A stretch of DNA of 33,538 nucleotides from Planctomycetota bacterium. GTDB lineage: Bacteria > Planctomycetota > UBA1135 > GCA-002686595. Below the pieces are notes generated by a model. The model was given only the letters and a program-made list of their open reading frames with translations, did not search any database and was not told the origin of the DNA. The translations under genes were made by a program, and so were the position numbers. The DNA lies in contig JACKHT010000023.1 of the NCBI GenBank assembly GCA_020638855.1, positions 1-33,538 of the forward strand, written 5' to 3'. Every line of letters starts with the position of its first letter. The stretch's first letter is position 1. Below, piece by piece: positions 1-6,566 of the stretch.

Positions 1-88
1 ATTGAGAGCCTGGCGCATTCGGAGCCTTGGGGATCAGGACAGGGGCTTCGGAGGTCGACAAGGAGACTCGACCGTTTCCTAGTACCCC

Positions 89-640
89 ATGAAAGCACTC
101 AAACAAAAACCCGCCCCCCAAGCCTCACGCGCAGGGTTCAGCCTAGTAGAGATCCTGATCGCAGGCTGCGTCCTGATCATTGGCCTTTTGGCCCTATCCT
201 CGACCTCCGTCGTGATCCATTCGCTGGATCAAGCCGAGGAGGCGCGCGCTCAGGCCACCAACAGCGTCCAGGACGTGGTGGAGCGAATCAAAGCCACCTC
301 TTCGCGTTTGGTCGAAGAACCCGGTGGATGGAGTGCCGCGCTGACCGCCGCCCTAAGCCCTGGCGGATCGCTGGGAGCCACCTTCGACATTCCGGGGCTC
401 AACCCCTGGAAGGATGCCCCGGCGATTGGCTCGATCGAAGTCATCACCGACGAGACCGCTACGGACGCACTCCTGGGAGTCGATCTGGGCATGCCCCGGG
501 ACCTCAACGGAGATGGCGACGCTGCGGATACCAGCGTGATGGGGACCGCTTCGATGCTGCCCGTGATTGTCCGGGCTCGCTGGAATGGCCCCGCCGGCCA
601 AAGCGAAGTGGTCCAGGCGTTCTATGCGACCAACATGTAG
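89..640 (+). CDS. PilV-like minor type IV prepilin
   Basis: 183 residues. A short positive leader ends in a class III prepilin peptidase site: Gly16 followed by FSLVE, with the +5 Glu at residue 21, then a hydrophobic helix to about residue 43. This is the signature of type IV pilin or type II secretion pseudopilin subunits, which are cut and N-methylated by PilD and assembled in the inner membrane. Size and its place before a second, larger prepilin fit the PilV minor pilin role. A DLNGDGD segment (residues 138-144) resembles a calcium loop. An in-frame TAG at 80-82, perhaps the end of an upstream gene cut by the window edge, makes the ATG at 89 the first possible start. AAGGAGA at 60-66 is too far upstream to serve as its ribosome site. 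The family call is firm; the exact pilin class is inferred. Confidence 0.85.
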   Translation: MKALKQKPAPQASRAGFSLVEILIAGCVLIIGLLALSSTSVVIHSLDQAEEARAQATNSVQDVVERIKATSSRLVEEPGGWSAALTAALSPGGSLGATFDIPGLNPWKDAPAIGSIEVITDETATDALLGVDLGMPRDLNGDGDAADTSVMGTASMLPVIVRARWNGPAGQSEVVQAFYATNM

Positions 641-643
641 CCC

Positions 644-1723
644 ATGTTCCCGATCGACCCCAATCGAAACAGCACGCGGCAGGTGCTAGGCACACGCATT
701 CCCGGCCGCCGGTCGGCGTCCGGATTCACCTTGGTTGAGGTCATCATCGCCTCGTCCATTTTGGCCATCCTCATGGCTTCCATGATGGTGGGAATGCAGA
801 GCGAGTCCAAGCATCTCGGCGAACAGGTCACCACCACGCACCGGGAGCGCGCCGCACAAGTCTTGCTGCATCGGATGGAGCAGGAGCTCACCTTTGCCGC
901 TGGCGCGGCCACGAGCGCATGGCTTGGTTCGGGGGTTTCGGGCGGCTCGGGCACGCTGACGGTGGACACGAGCGTCGGCTTTCCGCCCTCGGGTACGCTT
1001 CTGCTCGAGCCGGGGAGCGCAAGTGAAGAACGGGTGGACTACACCGGCTTGGATCGCACCTCCCAGCGTTTCGAGGGCCTCGACCACGGCGTCCAGTGTA
1101 CGGATCCCCGAAGCCATGCCGCAGGAACCCGCGTCTACTGGGCAAGTACCGCAGCCGCCATCGAAAACCAAGTGGCGCCGGCCGCCAGCGCCTGGGATGG
1201 TCGCGCCAATGGACCCTTTGGTCCCATCTTCTACCGGGGCGACGGAACCGGCTTCTCCTTCCGAGTGCCCACGGATCCAGCGGGCAACCACCAATACTTC
1301 GCCGGCAATGACATTCGCTGGGGAGCGAAGATAGGCAGCGGGCCGAGCGCCAACGGCTGGTCCTGCCTGCAGTTTGTCGCGCAGCGTCAGATCACCGAAG
1401 CACAAGCCGCCGTGGATCTCAATGCCGACGGCGACCTGGATGACACCTTCGATTTGGGCCAGATTCGGCTGCGTTCGTGGGATGCCTTCCAGAACGGTGA
1501 AGCGGAAACCACGGTGAGTTTGTGCCCGCCCATCGTGCTGCAAGAAGTGTGCAACTACGGCGGCGACCTGGACAACGATGGCTTCGAGGATCCCCTCTTC
1601 CTGTGGGATCCGGCCGATGGAAGCCTTCACATCGAACTCTTTGTGCTGACGGGAATGCACAACCAACGGGCCCAGACCTCACGCTTGGCTTCCACCTTGT
1701 ATCTGCGCAACGGTGCGCTCTAA
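644..1723 (+). CDS. PilW-like minor type IV prepilin
   Basis: 359 residues, starting 3 nt after the previous stop, so cotranscribed and probably translationally coupled. Gly27 followed by FTLVE (Glu at 32) is the prepilin peptidase site, followed by a hydrophobic helix to about residue 50. The long globular part with an SEE...DYTGLD stretch near residues 127-137 is typical of PilW-like minor pilins, which help start pilus assembly. Two Asp-rich loops, DLNADGDLDD (258-267) and a GDLDNDGFED stretch about 45 residues later, look like calcium-binding turns. The preceding prepilin has a similar loop. No Shine-Dalgarno is visible; the start is fixed by the tight spacing and the leader length. A type II secretion pseudopilin role is less likely but not excluded. 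Confidence 0.82.
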   Translation: MFPIDPNRNSTRQVLGTRIPGRRSASGFTLVEVIIASSILAILMASMMVGMQSESKHLGEQVTTTHRERAAQVLLHRMEQELTFAAGAATSAWLGSGVSGGSGTLTVDTSVGFPPSGTLLLEPGSASEERVDYTGLDRTSQRFEGLDHGVQCTDPRSHAAGTRVYWASTAAAIENQVAPAASAWDGRANGPFGPIFYRGDGTGFSFRVPTDPAGNHQYFAGNDIRWGAKIGSGPSANGWSCLQFVAQRQITEAQAAVDLNADGDLDDTFDLGQIRLRSWDAFQNGEAETTVSLCPPIVLQEVCNYGGDLDNDGFEDPLFLWDPADGSLHIELFVLTGMHNQRAQTSRLASTLYLRNGAL

Positions 1724-1735
1724 CCACCCTTCACC

Positions 1736-2194
1736 ATGACCCACAGACCCCGCCAGAAGAAGGTGAACAAGCCGGGCCTCCAGCTTCGGCTGATCGGTAC
1801 GTTCCTCGCAATTTCTGCGTTTGCCGCCTACGGACAGGCCCTGTTGCTGTCCCAAGCGCTGGTTGACGTGAGCCTGCGCATCCAAGATTCCAAGGTAGCG
1901 CGCGAAGTCCAGGACGCCATGCCGGAGCTGTTGGTGCACAACCTGCTTTGGACCAGCCTGCTCTTGTTGCCCTTGATCGTCCTGGTGGGCGTCCACGTAA
2001 CCCACCGCATCGCCGGTCCGGCCCACGGTATCGAGCGCTACCTGCGCTCGGTCGTCGAGCAGGGTGGAGTCAGCGTGCCGTGCAAGGTTCGCAAGGGCGA
2101 CGAGCTCCAAAACTTGGCGGAGTCCATCAATCGGACGTTCGATCGATTGCGCCAAGATCGCGAGCTCGAGCAACCGACCCAACCCCAAGTCTGA
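1736..2194 (+). CDS. Two-helix membrane protein with HAMP-like tail (copy 1)
   Basis: 152 residues and not assignable to a named protein. Two membrane segments (about 17-38 and 68-90) flank a short periplasmic stretch. A cytoplasmic tail then begins THRIAGPAHGIERYL, which resembles the entry of a HAMP linker in chemoreceptors and histidine kinases, and continues into PCKVRKGDELQNLAESIN. No kinase, cyclase or methyl-accepting domain follows, so it is a free-standing HAMP-like module. The next gene is a clear paralogue with the same layout, and both follow the prepilin genes, suggesting a membrane role tied to pili or signalling. It starts 12 nt after the PilW-like stop in a CACC-ATG context without a Shine-Dalgarno. 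The stop codon lies inside a 17-bp tandem duplication. Function is unknown. Confidence 0.75.
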   Translation: MTHRPRQKKVNKPGLQLRLIGTFLAISAFAAYGQALLLSQALVDVSLRIQDSKVAREVQDAMPELLVHNLLWTSLLLLPLIVLVGVHVTHRIAGPAHGIERYLRSVVEQGGVSVPCKVRKGDELQNLAESINRTFDRLRQDRELEQPTQPQV

Positions 2195-2210
2195 CCCAAC
2201 CTCAAGTCTG
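2177..2210 (+). repeat. 17-bp tandem duplication across a stop codon
   Basis: ACCCAACCCCAAGTCTG (2177-2193) is followed directly by ACCCAACCTCAAGTCTG (2194-2210), with one mismatch. The TGA stop of the upstream HAMP-like gene (2192-2194) sits at the junction. The duplicate lies wholly in the gap before the next gene and looks like a recent slippage event. Confidence 0.85.
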
Positions 2211-2220
2211 ACCCCCCACC

Positions 2221-2757
2221 ATGAAGCCCGGTTACAAAATGCGGACCCGCAAACTCATCGACAAATCGCTCCAGCTGCGGCTGGTGGGTGCCTTCGTGGC
2301 CGTGGGCTGCGTGGCGACCCTGTTTCAAGTGGTGCTCCTCAATCAGTCCATGCTGGGGTTCGCCGAGAAGCTCCCCCAAGGTGGGGATCAGTTGTTGGCC
2401 GAGGCTCCCGGACTGCTGGTCAAGAGCGTGCTGGTCACCCTGGGCCTTTTGGTGCCGGTGATGACCCTCGTGGGCATCCTCATCACGCACCGTATCGCCG
2501 GACCCGCCTACCGCATGCGGATGCACCTGGAGGCGATCGAAACCACGGGGGAGATCCCGGGCCCGTGCAAGATTCGCAAGGGCGACGAACTCCAGGAGCT
2601 GTGCAGCTTGTTGAACCAGGCCATCGAGGTGGTGGCGCAAGGCACGCACACTGTAGAACCCGCCCAAACGGTCGCAGAGAACCGCAAGGCCCTCGACTCT
2701 GCGCCCAGCCTGAATCCCAGCTCCCCCGCCGAGGCGGTCCAAAAAAACGCCAAATAG
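2221..2757 (+). CDS. Two-helix membrane protein with HAMP-like tail (copy 2)
   Basis: 178 residues and a paralogue of the preceding gene. It has two membrane segments (about 20-41 and 73-95), then THRIAGPAYRMRMHLEAI and PCKIRKGDELQELCSLLNQA, nearly matching copy 1. It differs by a longer periplasmic stretch and a disordered Ser/Pro/Ala-rich C-terminal tail of about 30 residues. HAMP modules normally pass signals from membrane helices to an output domain, and here none is attached. The pair may form a heterodimer or act on a separate partner. It starts 26 nt after the copy 1 stop in a CCACC-ATG context with no Shine-Dalgarno. It is the last gene before a strong terminator, so it probably ends the prepilin operon. 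Confidence 0.75.
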   Translation: MKPGYKMRTRKLIDKSLQLRLVGAFVAVGCVATLFQVVLLNQSMLGFAEKLPQGGDQLLAEAPGLLVKSVLVTLGLLVPVMTLVGILITHRIAGPAYRMRMHLEAIETTGEIPGPCKIRKGDELQELCSLLNQAIEVVAQGTHTVEPAQTVAENRKALDSAPSLNPSSPAEAVQKNAK

Positions 2758-2790
2758 GCACCCATGGTGCCAATTTGACCGAATCCGGAG

Positions 2791-2822
2791 GCGGGGCCGC
2801 AAAGGCCCCGCTTGCCATTTTT
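2791..2822 (+). terminator. Rho-independent terminator after the prepilin/HAMP operon
   Basis: GCGGGGCC (2791-2798) pairs perfectly with GGCCCCGC (2804-2811) around a 5-nt loop. A T-rich stretch ending in TTTTT follows at 2812-2822. It lies 34 nt after the stop of the second HAMP-like gene and before the Hsp20 promoter. Confidence 0.65.
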
Positions 2823-2870
2823 GGCCCTAAGCTATTGCCCGGAAATAGTTTGCGCGCACGGCGCGGGCGC

Positions 2871-2886
2871 TGGCACAGGGCTTGCA
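2871..2886 (+). promoter_or_regulatory. Sigma-54 (RpoN) promoter for hsp20
   Basis: TGGCAC, 5 nt, TTGCA matches the -24/-12 sigma-54 consensus. The invariant GG (2872-2873) and GC (2884-2885) are 12 nt apart. The predicted start near 2897 leaves about a 40-nt leader before the Hsp20 ATG, which has a good ribosome site. An inverted repeat CTATT-N7-AATAG at 2832-2848 lies upstream and could bind an activator. Confidence 0.7.
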
Positions 2887-2923
2887 AACGGAGGTTGTCC
2901 AACGATGCCCGCAAGGGCCTAAC

Positions 2924-2930
2924 AAGGAGA
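2924..2930 (+). promoter_or_regulatory. Shine-Dalgarno of hsp20
   Basis: AAGGAGA lies 6 nt before the ATG at 2937. It is one of only two strong ribosome sites seen at gene starts in this window, and it fixes the hsp20 start. Confidence 0.8.
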
Positions 2931-2936
2931 ACCCAC

Positions 2937-3341
2937 ATGGTGAATTCCCTATCCAACCCGTTTCTGTTCCACCTCCGTCCCTGGTTTGAGCTCCAGCGCA
3001 ACTTGGGAGAAAGCGCGTGGAACGCCGCAACCGAAGCCAGCGCAACGCAAGTTCCCCGCGGCACGCTGTACCAGGACGAAACTGGAGCGACTTGGGTCGC
3101 GCAGATCCCTGGCTTGAGCGCCTCGGACCTCGAGCTGGAAGTGGAGGGCCGTGTTCTGACCTTGAAGACCAAGGTTTCCGCCCCCGAAGGCGAGCCGACC
3201 GAGTTCGAGCAGAAGCTGCGCATGAACTTTGAAGTGGATGGCGATGCTGCCCAGGCTTCGCTCGTGCACGGCTTGCTCCTCGTGCGTTTGCCCAAGAAGG
3301 CTTCCACGACCGCCAAGCGCATCGAGATCGCCGGCGCCTAA
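2937..3341 (+). CDS. Hsp20 / alpha-crystallin family small heat-shock protein
   Basis: 134 residues. The alpha-crystallin domain spans roughly residues 40-125: an ETGATWVAQIPGLSASDLELEVEGRVLTLK stretch matches the start of the beta sandwich, and SLVHGLLLVRLPKK matches its conserved end. The protein ends in the basic, Ile-containing tail typical of oligomerising small heat-shock proteins, which hold unfolding proteins in an ATP-independent way. Length is at the short end for the family. The start is fixed by AAGGAGA at 2924-2930. Upstream is a sigma-54-type promoter, unusual for this family, and downstream is a strong hairpin. It appears to be a single-gene unit. Confidence 0.88.
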   Translation: MVNSLSNPFLFHLRPWFELQRNLGESAWNAATEASATQVPRGTLYQDETGATWVAQIPGLSASDLELEVEGRVLTLKTKVSAPEGEPTEFEQKLRMNFEVDGDAAQASLVHGLLLVRLPKKASTTAKRIEIAGA

Positions 3342-3356
3342 ATCTTGCGCCTTGAG

Positions 3357-3405
3357 CCAAAGCAAGGGGGCCCCTCGCCGACTCGGCGAGGGGCCCCTGC
3401 TTTGG
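3357..3405. terminator. Long hairpin between convergent genes
   Basis: A 21-bp stem runs from CCAAAGCA (3357-3364) through GGGGCCCCTCGCC (3367-3379). It pairs with 3385-3405 around a 5-nt loop, with a 2-nt bulge (3365-3366). It lies between the hsp20 stop (3341) and the stop of the minus-strand gene (3426), so it can terminate both. The T-tract is weak on either side. Confidence 0.65.
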
Positions 3406-3425
3406 CCTGTCACCTCGGCCGGAGG

Positions 3426-4376
3426 CTAGCGGATCCGACCCTCCAGGTACGGCACCTCGAAACACTTGTCGTGCATGATCGGCCCGTGTCCAAAGTACCC
3501 GCCCTCGCCGAACAGCTCGCCATGGTCGGCGGTCACGATGATGTGGGTGTTCTTGGGCACCAAGTCAAAGAGTTCTTCGAAGACACCGTCCAGATAGCGA
3601 ACGGTGTGGATTTGGCGCTCTCGCAGCTGATCGAGTTTGTCCTGGTCGAAGAACTGGAACTCTTCCTTGAAGCGCTCGGAGCCGTACCCCTTGGCTTGGA
3701 TCTGGTCGTTCATCTTGCGGAACACGCCGTTGACGCCGCTGATGCGCGGCCACATCGACGAGTCCTCGTCTGGGCAAGCGTAGGGATAATGGGTCTCGCC
3801 GACGTTCAACAGGTAGAAGGACGGCCGGTTGCTATCAAACGTCAGCGTCGGAAACATCGACCGCATGTCGTTGTGCTTGTCCATCAGCTGGAACGAATCG
3901 AAACCACGATTGATCGCCGTCTTGGGGTTGAGCACCGGCAAGGAAACCCGAGCATGGGTCTGGTAGCCCAACTTGTTCTGCAGGAACTCCGGCAACCAAA
4001 GCCCCGGCACCATGGCCCCAAAGTCGATCCCTTTGGAGCCCAAACGCTGGTTGTAGTTGAAGAAATCCTCCTTGTAGTACTCCGACGCGTACACATGCTC
4101 GGGCGAAGTGTGCGGTAGAAGTCCGGTCAGCAGGTTGTAGTGGCTGGGAGCCGTCCAGGAGGCGTAGGAATAGCGGCGCTCGACCTTTCCTAGCCGCATG
4201 ATGGCGGCCGGCTCGGCTGCCATGAACGAATCCCAACGCAACGAGTCCAGGATCACCACGATCAGGTGGTTCTCACCCTGCGGCTCCGGACGCGGCGCAC
4301 CACCCAACGGCATGCGGCGGGGCATGGGCGGCTTGGTGGGCTCCGCTTTCTTTCTCGACTTTCCAAACCAACCCAT
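3426..4376 (-). CDS. Cytosolic alkaline-phosphatase-superfamily hydrolase (sulfatase/phosphodiesterase type)
   Basis: 316 residues with no signal peptide. Metal-site motifs of the superfamily are present: ILDSLRWD (Asp44), THYPY (His196), TADHGE (Asp284, His285) and FGHGP (His297). A general search would probably call it a sulfatase, but the nucleophile region reads TAPSHYNLLTGLLP (Thr75). This resembles the Thr nucleophile motif of nucleotide pyrophosphatase/phosphodiesterases (TxPNHYxLxTGLYP) rather than the sulfatase CxPSR that is converted to formylglycine. A phosphodiester or phosphoanhydride substrate is therefore likelier than a sulfate ester. It lies 22 nt downstream of the ATP sulfurylase gene, so an APS-like or related nucleotide substrate is a reasonable guess, untested. 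The N-terminal 35 residues are basic and proline-rich. At about 316 residues it is shorter than most sulfatases. Confidence 0.8.
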   Translation of the reverse strand: MGWFGKSRKKAEPTKPPMPRRMPLGGAPRPEPQGENHLIVVILDSLRWDSFMAAEPAAIMRLGKVERRYSYASWTAPSHYNLLTGLLPHTSPEHVYASEYYKEDFFNYNQRLGSKGIDFGAMVPGLWLPEFLQNKLGYQTHARVSLPVLNPKTAINRGFDSFQLMDKHNDMRSMFPTLTFDSNRPSFYLLNVGETHYPYACPDEDSSMWPRISGVNGVFRKMNDQIQAKGYGSERFKEEFQFFDQDKLDQLRERQIHTVRYLDGVFEELFDLVPKNTHIIVTADHGELFGEGGYFGHGPIMHDKCFEVPYLEGRIR

Positions 4377-4398
4377 GGTGTGCTCCTAGTTCGCTGGC

Positions 4399-5667
4399 TT
4401 ACTCGCCGGCTTCGACGATGCCCGCGTAGTATTCCATCAGGATCTTGGACGTGCTGGCGCGCATGATGCGCGGGTCCGGTTCCTGTCCGGCCATCAACTG
4501 TTCGCGCACCTTGTGGCTGGGCGTGGTGATCGCCATGTTGCCTTGGTTTTCGCTGACCAAACCAACTCGTCCGATCTCCTCGAAGTAGGCCGCAAAGCCC
4601 ACGTTGACCGTCTTGATGTCGAGTTTGCCGCCCAGGTTCTCAAAGATCTGCTGCGCGTCGAAATCGCCCCAAATCGCCGTCTTGTCGTCGTACGGAGCAT
4701 CCGCGTGCTTGCGCCCGACGACAAAGTGGGTGAAGCCCAAGTTCTGCCGGTAGATCGCCTGCATCACCGCCTCGGCCGGACCCGCATAAAAGAGCCGCAT
4801 GTCCAGCCCAACCAGCGCCAGGTTGTCGGCCAGCTTTTGGCCCTTGGCGGCCCAAAGCTCCTCGTCGAGGTCTCCCTCACCCAACACCCGCCCATCGATC
4901 AACGCCGCATAGGTTTCCATGCGCACCTCGGCCGGGACATCGTCCTGCGGGGTGTCCCAAACCAAGGGATTGAGCACCACGCCCGTGAACTTGCCGGTGG
5001 CGCGCAGAATGCTCTCGGCGCCGTACACCAGCGCGTACTCATGGGCGCGCTGCAAGGGGCTACGCGTCTGGAAGGCCACCGATTGCTCCCAACCGCGCGT
5101 TTCAATCAGACTGCGCGTGTGGGTGGGGTTTTGGATGCGGCGCGCAAAAGGACGCTCATCGGCAAAGGGAACCAACGAAATGTCTCCGCCGACAAGGTGG
5201 CGTCGATCATCGGAAAGCCAAAGGCGAGCCCCGGGATGGTCGGTCCGCTTGGTGCGGTAAACCTTCTGCAGGAAGCGCTCTTTGTCCCAGTCGTAGCAAG
5301 AGCTTACCTTCAAGGTTCCGAAGGGCTGGCCTTCGCTATCGCGCAGCGAAATCTCTTGGCCCGGCCGGCACAGAGCGGCCTCTTCCGCAGTCACCGGCAG
5401 GATGATCGGAATGGTCCAGGCCCAATAATCCCCATCGCGCTCGATGGCGCCCCGTTCGAGCACCGTTTCGTAGTCGGTGATGCCCATGGGGCCGGTGAGT
5501 GGGCTCAGGGTGCCGTCGGCTATGCGGTAGAGGGTCGTGCGATCGATGTCGCGCACTTCGATCGAGTCCAAACCCGGTCGAGAGGCTGCGGAAATGTCAA
5601 TCCGGTGGACGGGCTGGTCGAGACCGCCGTGCACTTTGCTCAGTTGGGGCGCCGTGATGGTTGCCAT
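4399..5667 (-). CDS. sat: ATP sulfurylase (sulfate adenylyltransferase)
   Basis: 422 residues, normal for single-chain bacterial ATP sulfurylase, which makes adenosine 5'-phosphosulfate and pyrophosphate from ATP and sulfate. The PUA-like N-terminal domain (about 1-180) is followed by the catalytic domain with FQTRSPLQRAHEY (199-211) and GRKHADAPYDD. In characterised enzymes the first motif reads QTRNPxHRAHE. Here Asn is Ser203 and the first His of HxxH is Gln206, while Arg202 and His209 are kept. The codon for residue 206 reads CAG. No APS kinase or APS reductase gene is adjacent. It forms an operon with an RHH protein 29 nt upstream and a phosphodiesterase-like enzyme 22 nt downstream. The family call is firm; full activity is uncertain because of the motif change. 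Confidence 0.88.
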   Translation of the reverse strand: MATITAPQLSKVHGGLDQPVHRIDISAASRPGLDSIEVRDIDRTTLYRIADGTLSPLTGPMGITDYETVLERGAIERDGDYWAWTIPIILPVTAEEAALCRPGQEISLRDSEGQPFGTLKVSSCYDWDKERFLQKVYRTKRTDHPGARLWLSDDRRHLVGGDISLVPFADERPFARRIQNPTHTRSLIETRGWEQSVAFQTRSPLQRAHEYALVYGAESILRATGKFTGVVLNPLVWDTPQDDVPAEVRMETYAALIDGRVLGEGDLDEELWAAKGQKLADNLALVGLDMRLFYAGPAEAVMQAIYRQNLGFTHFVVGRKHADAPYDDKTAIWGDFDAQQIFENLGGKLDIKTVNVGFAAYFEEIGRVGLVSENQGNMAITTPSHKVREQLMAGQEPDPRIMRASTSKILMEYYAGIVEAGE

Positions 5668-5696
5668 GGTGATAGGTCAGAACGGGGTTGGAGTGC

Positions 5697-5942
5697 CTAG
5701 AGGTAGCCGAGGTTTTGCAGCTTGCGCCGGATGGCGACCAGCTCCTCTTGCGAAAACTCGCCGGAAGACTCGCCGGAAGACTCATGGGTCGCGATCGCCG
5801 CTGCAGGGGAGTCCCCCATCAAGTCTCGCAGCACGAACACGATGAAATCCGTCGGCGAATCGAAGCCCGAGTCCTCCACGACCAGCTGGATCTTGCGATA
5901 CAACGGGCGAGGAATCTTGATCGTAACTTTGCTTTCGCGCAT
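5697..5942 (-). CDS. Ribbon-helix-helix DNA-binding protein
   Basis: 81 residues. The first 40 fit an RHH (CopG/Arc/MetJ) fold: a beta strand KVTIKIPRPLYRKI, then two helices through a DSPTDFIVFVLRDL stretch. These dimers bind short inverted or direct repeats. A low-complexity linker holds a doubled SSGE unit, seen in the DNA as a 12-bp tandem duplication near 5757-5783. The tail is a charged helix. It is the first gene of a unit with ATP sulfurylase and the phosphodiesterase-like gene, so it probably controls that unit. A small inverted repeat upstream (6007-6020) is a candidate operator. The ATG at 5940-5942 is the start that leaves the first RHH strand directly at the N-terminus. No Shine-Dalgarno is visible. 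The regulated target is inferred. Confidence 0.72.
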   Translation of the reverse strand: MRESKVTIKIPRPLYRKIQLVVEDSGFDSPTDFIVFVLRDLMGDSPAAAIATHESSGESSGEFSQEELVAIRRKLQNLGYL

Positions 5943-5969
5943 AGGAGCGGACTTGGTATCTCGGACCCC

Positions 5970-5998
5970 TTGGCAGGATCCGAGGCCCGGGCTACACT
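5970..5998 (+). promoter_or_regulatory. Sigma-70-type promoter for the TPR lipoprotein gene
   Basis: TTGGCA (5970-5975), a 17-nt spacer and TACACT (5993-5998), with GC before the -10, form a good housekeeping promoter. It is oriented toward the gene starting at 6066, leaving a leader of about 60 nt. Confidence 0.6.
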
Positions 5999-6006
5999 CC
6001 GATCGT

Positions 6007-6020
6007 ACTCCTATGGGAGT
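6007..6020. promoter_or_regulatory. Candidate operator (ACTCC inverted repeat)
   Basis: ACTCC-TATG-GGAGT lies in the gap between the divergent RHH and lipoprotein genes. A further ACTCC at 5996-6000 overlaps the -10 box. RHH dimers often bind such short half-sites, so this could be the site of the adjacent regulator. No binding evidence exists here. Confidence 0.3.
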
Positions 6021-6065
6021 GCGGTTTCCGCCCAAGATCGTGCGAATCCAGCGTAAAGACCACTC

Positions 6066-6563
6066 ATGAAACCGAACCTGGCCCTGCCCCTTTCGTTGCC
6101 GCTGGCCCTGCTCCTCGTGCTGGGCTCCTGCGGCTCCGCCAATCCCGAAGAAACGGGCTTCGAGGCGCTTCAAGCGGGGTCCTACCCCAAGGCGGTCGAG
6201 AACCTCAAGAAGGCCATGGATGCCGCCGAGGCGGGCAGCGACAAACAGCGCCAGCTGGGCGTGGGCTACTGCCAGGCGCTCGCCCACACCTCGCCCACCG
6301 AGTGCGTCACGATCTTCCTAGCCATGGCCAAGCAGGGTCCGGTCCAGCCCACCGAGCGCGACTATGAAACCGTCGCGGGCGAGTTGATGCAGGTCAAGGC
6401 CTACTCGGAAGCGGCTCAGGTCGTCGACCACGGCATGAAAGCCTACGTCAAGAACCAACGCTTGCCCGAATTCATGGCCAAGCTGGTCACCTTGGCCAAA
6501 GCGGGTGACCAACCCGGGCTAGCCTCCACCATTCAGGGTTTGGGCTACGGCGGAGGCGAGTAA
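6066..6563 (+). CDS. Small lipoprotein with TPR-like helices
   Basis: 165 residues. The leader LALPLSLPLALLLVLGSC ends in a lipobox, with acylated Cys at residue 22, so the protein is exported and lipid-anchored. The mature part is helical with TPR-like spacing (FEALQAGSYPKAVENLKKAMDAA and AYSEAAQVVDHGMKAY segments), a protein-protein interaction fold. No enzyme motif is seen. It is divergent from the sulfurylase operon and has its own promoter at 5970-5998. The stop lies 3 nt from that of the convergent AIM24 gene, leaving no room for a classic terminator. Function is unknown; partner binding in the envelope is the only supported inference. Confidence 0.72.
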   Translation: MKPNLALPLSLPLALLLVLGSCGSANPEETGFEALQAGSYPKAVENLKKAMDAAEAGSDKQRQLGVGYCQALAHTSPTECVTIFLAMAKQGPVQPTERDYETVAGELMQVKAYSEAAQVVDHGMKAYVKNQRLPEFMAKLVTLAKAGDQPGLASTIQGLGYGGGE

Positions 6564-6566
6564 GAC

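Noticed and set aside
2064..2936. Upstream extension of the Hsp20 reading frame over the HAMP-like genes
   Set aside because: The frame is open back to 2064, but the strong ribosome site at 2924-2930, the sigma-54 promoter and the terminator all place the real start at 2937.
3426..4376. Canonical arylsulfatase with an anaerobic or aerobic formylglycine maturase partner
   Set aside because: No C/SxPxR motif, no signal peptide and no maturase gene are present; the nucleophile region reads TAPSH.
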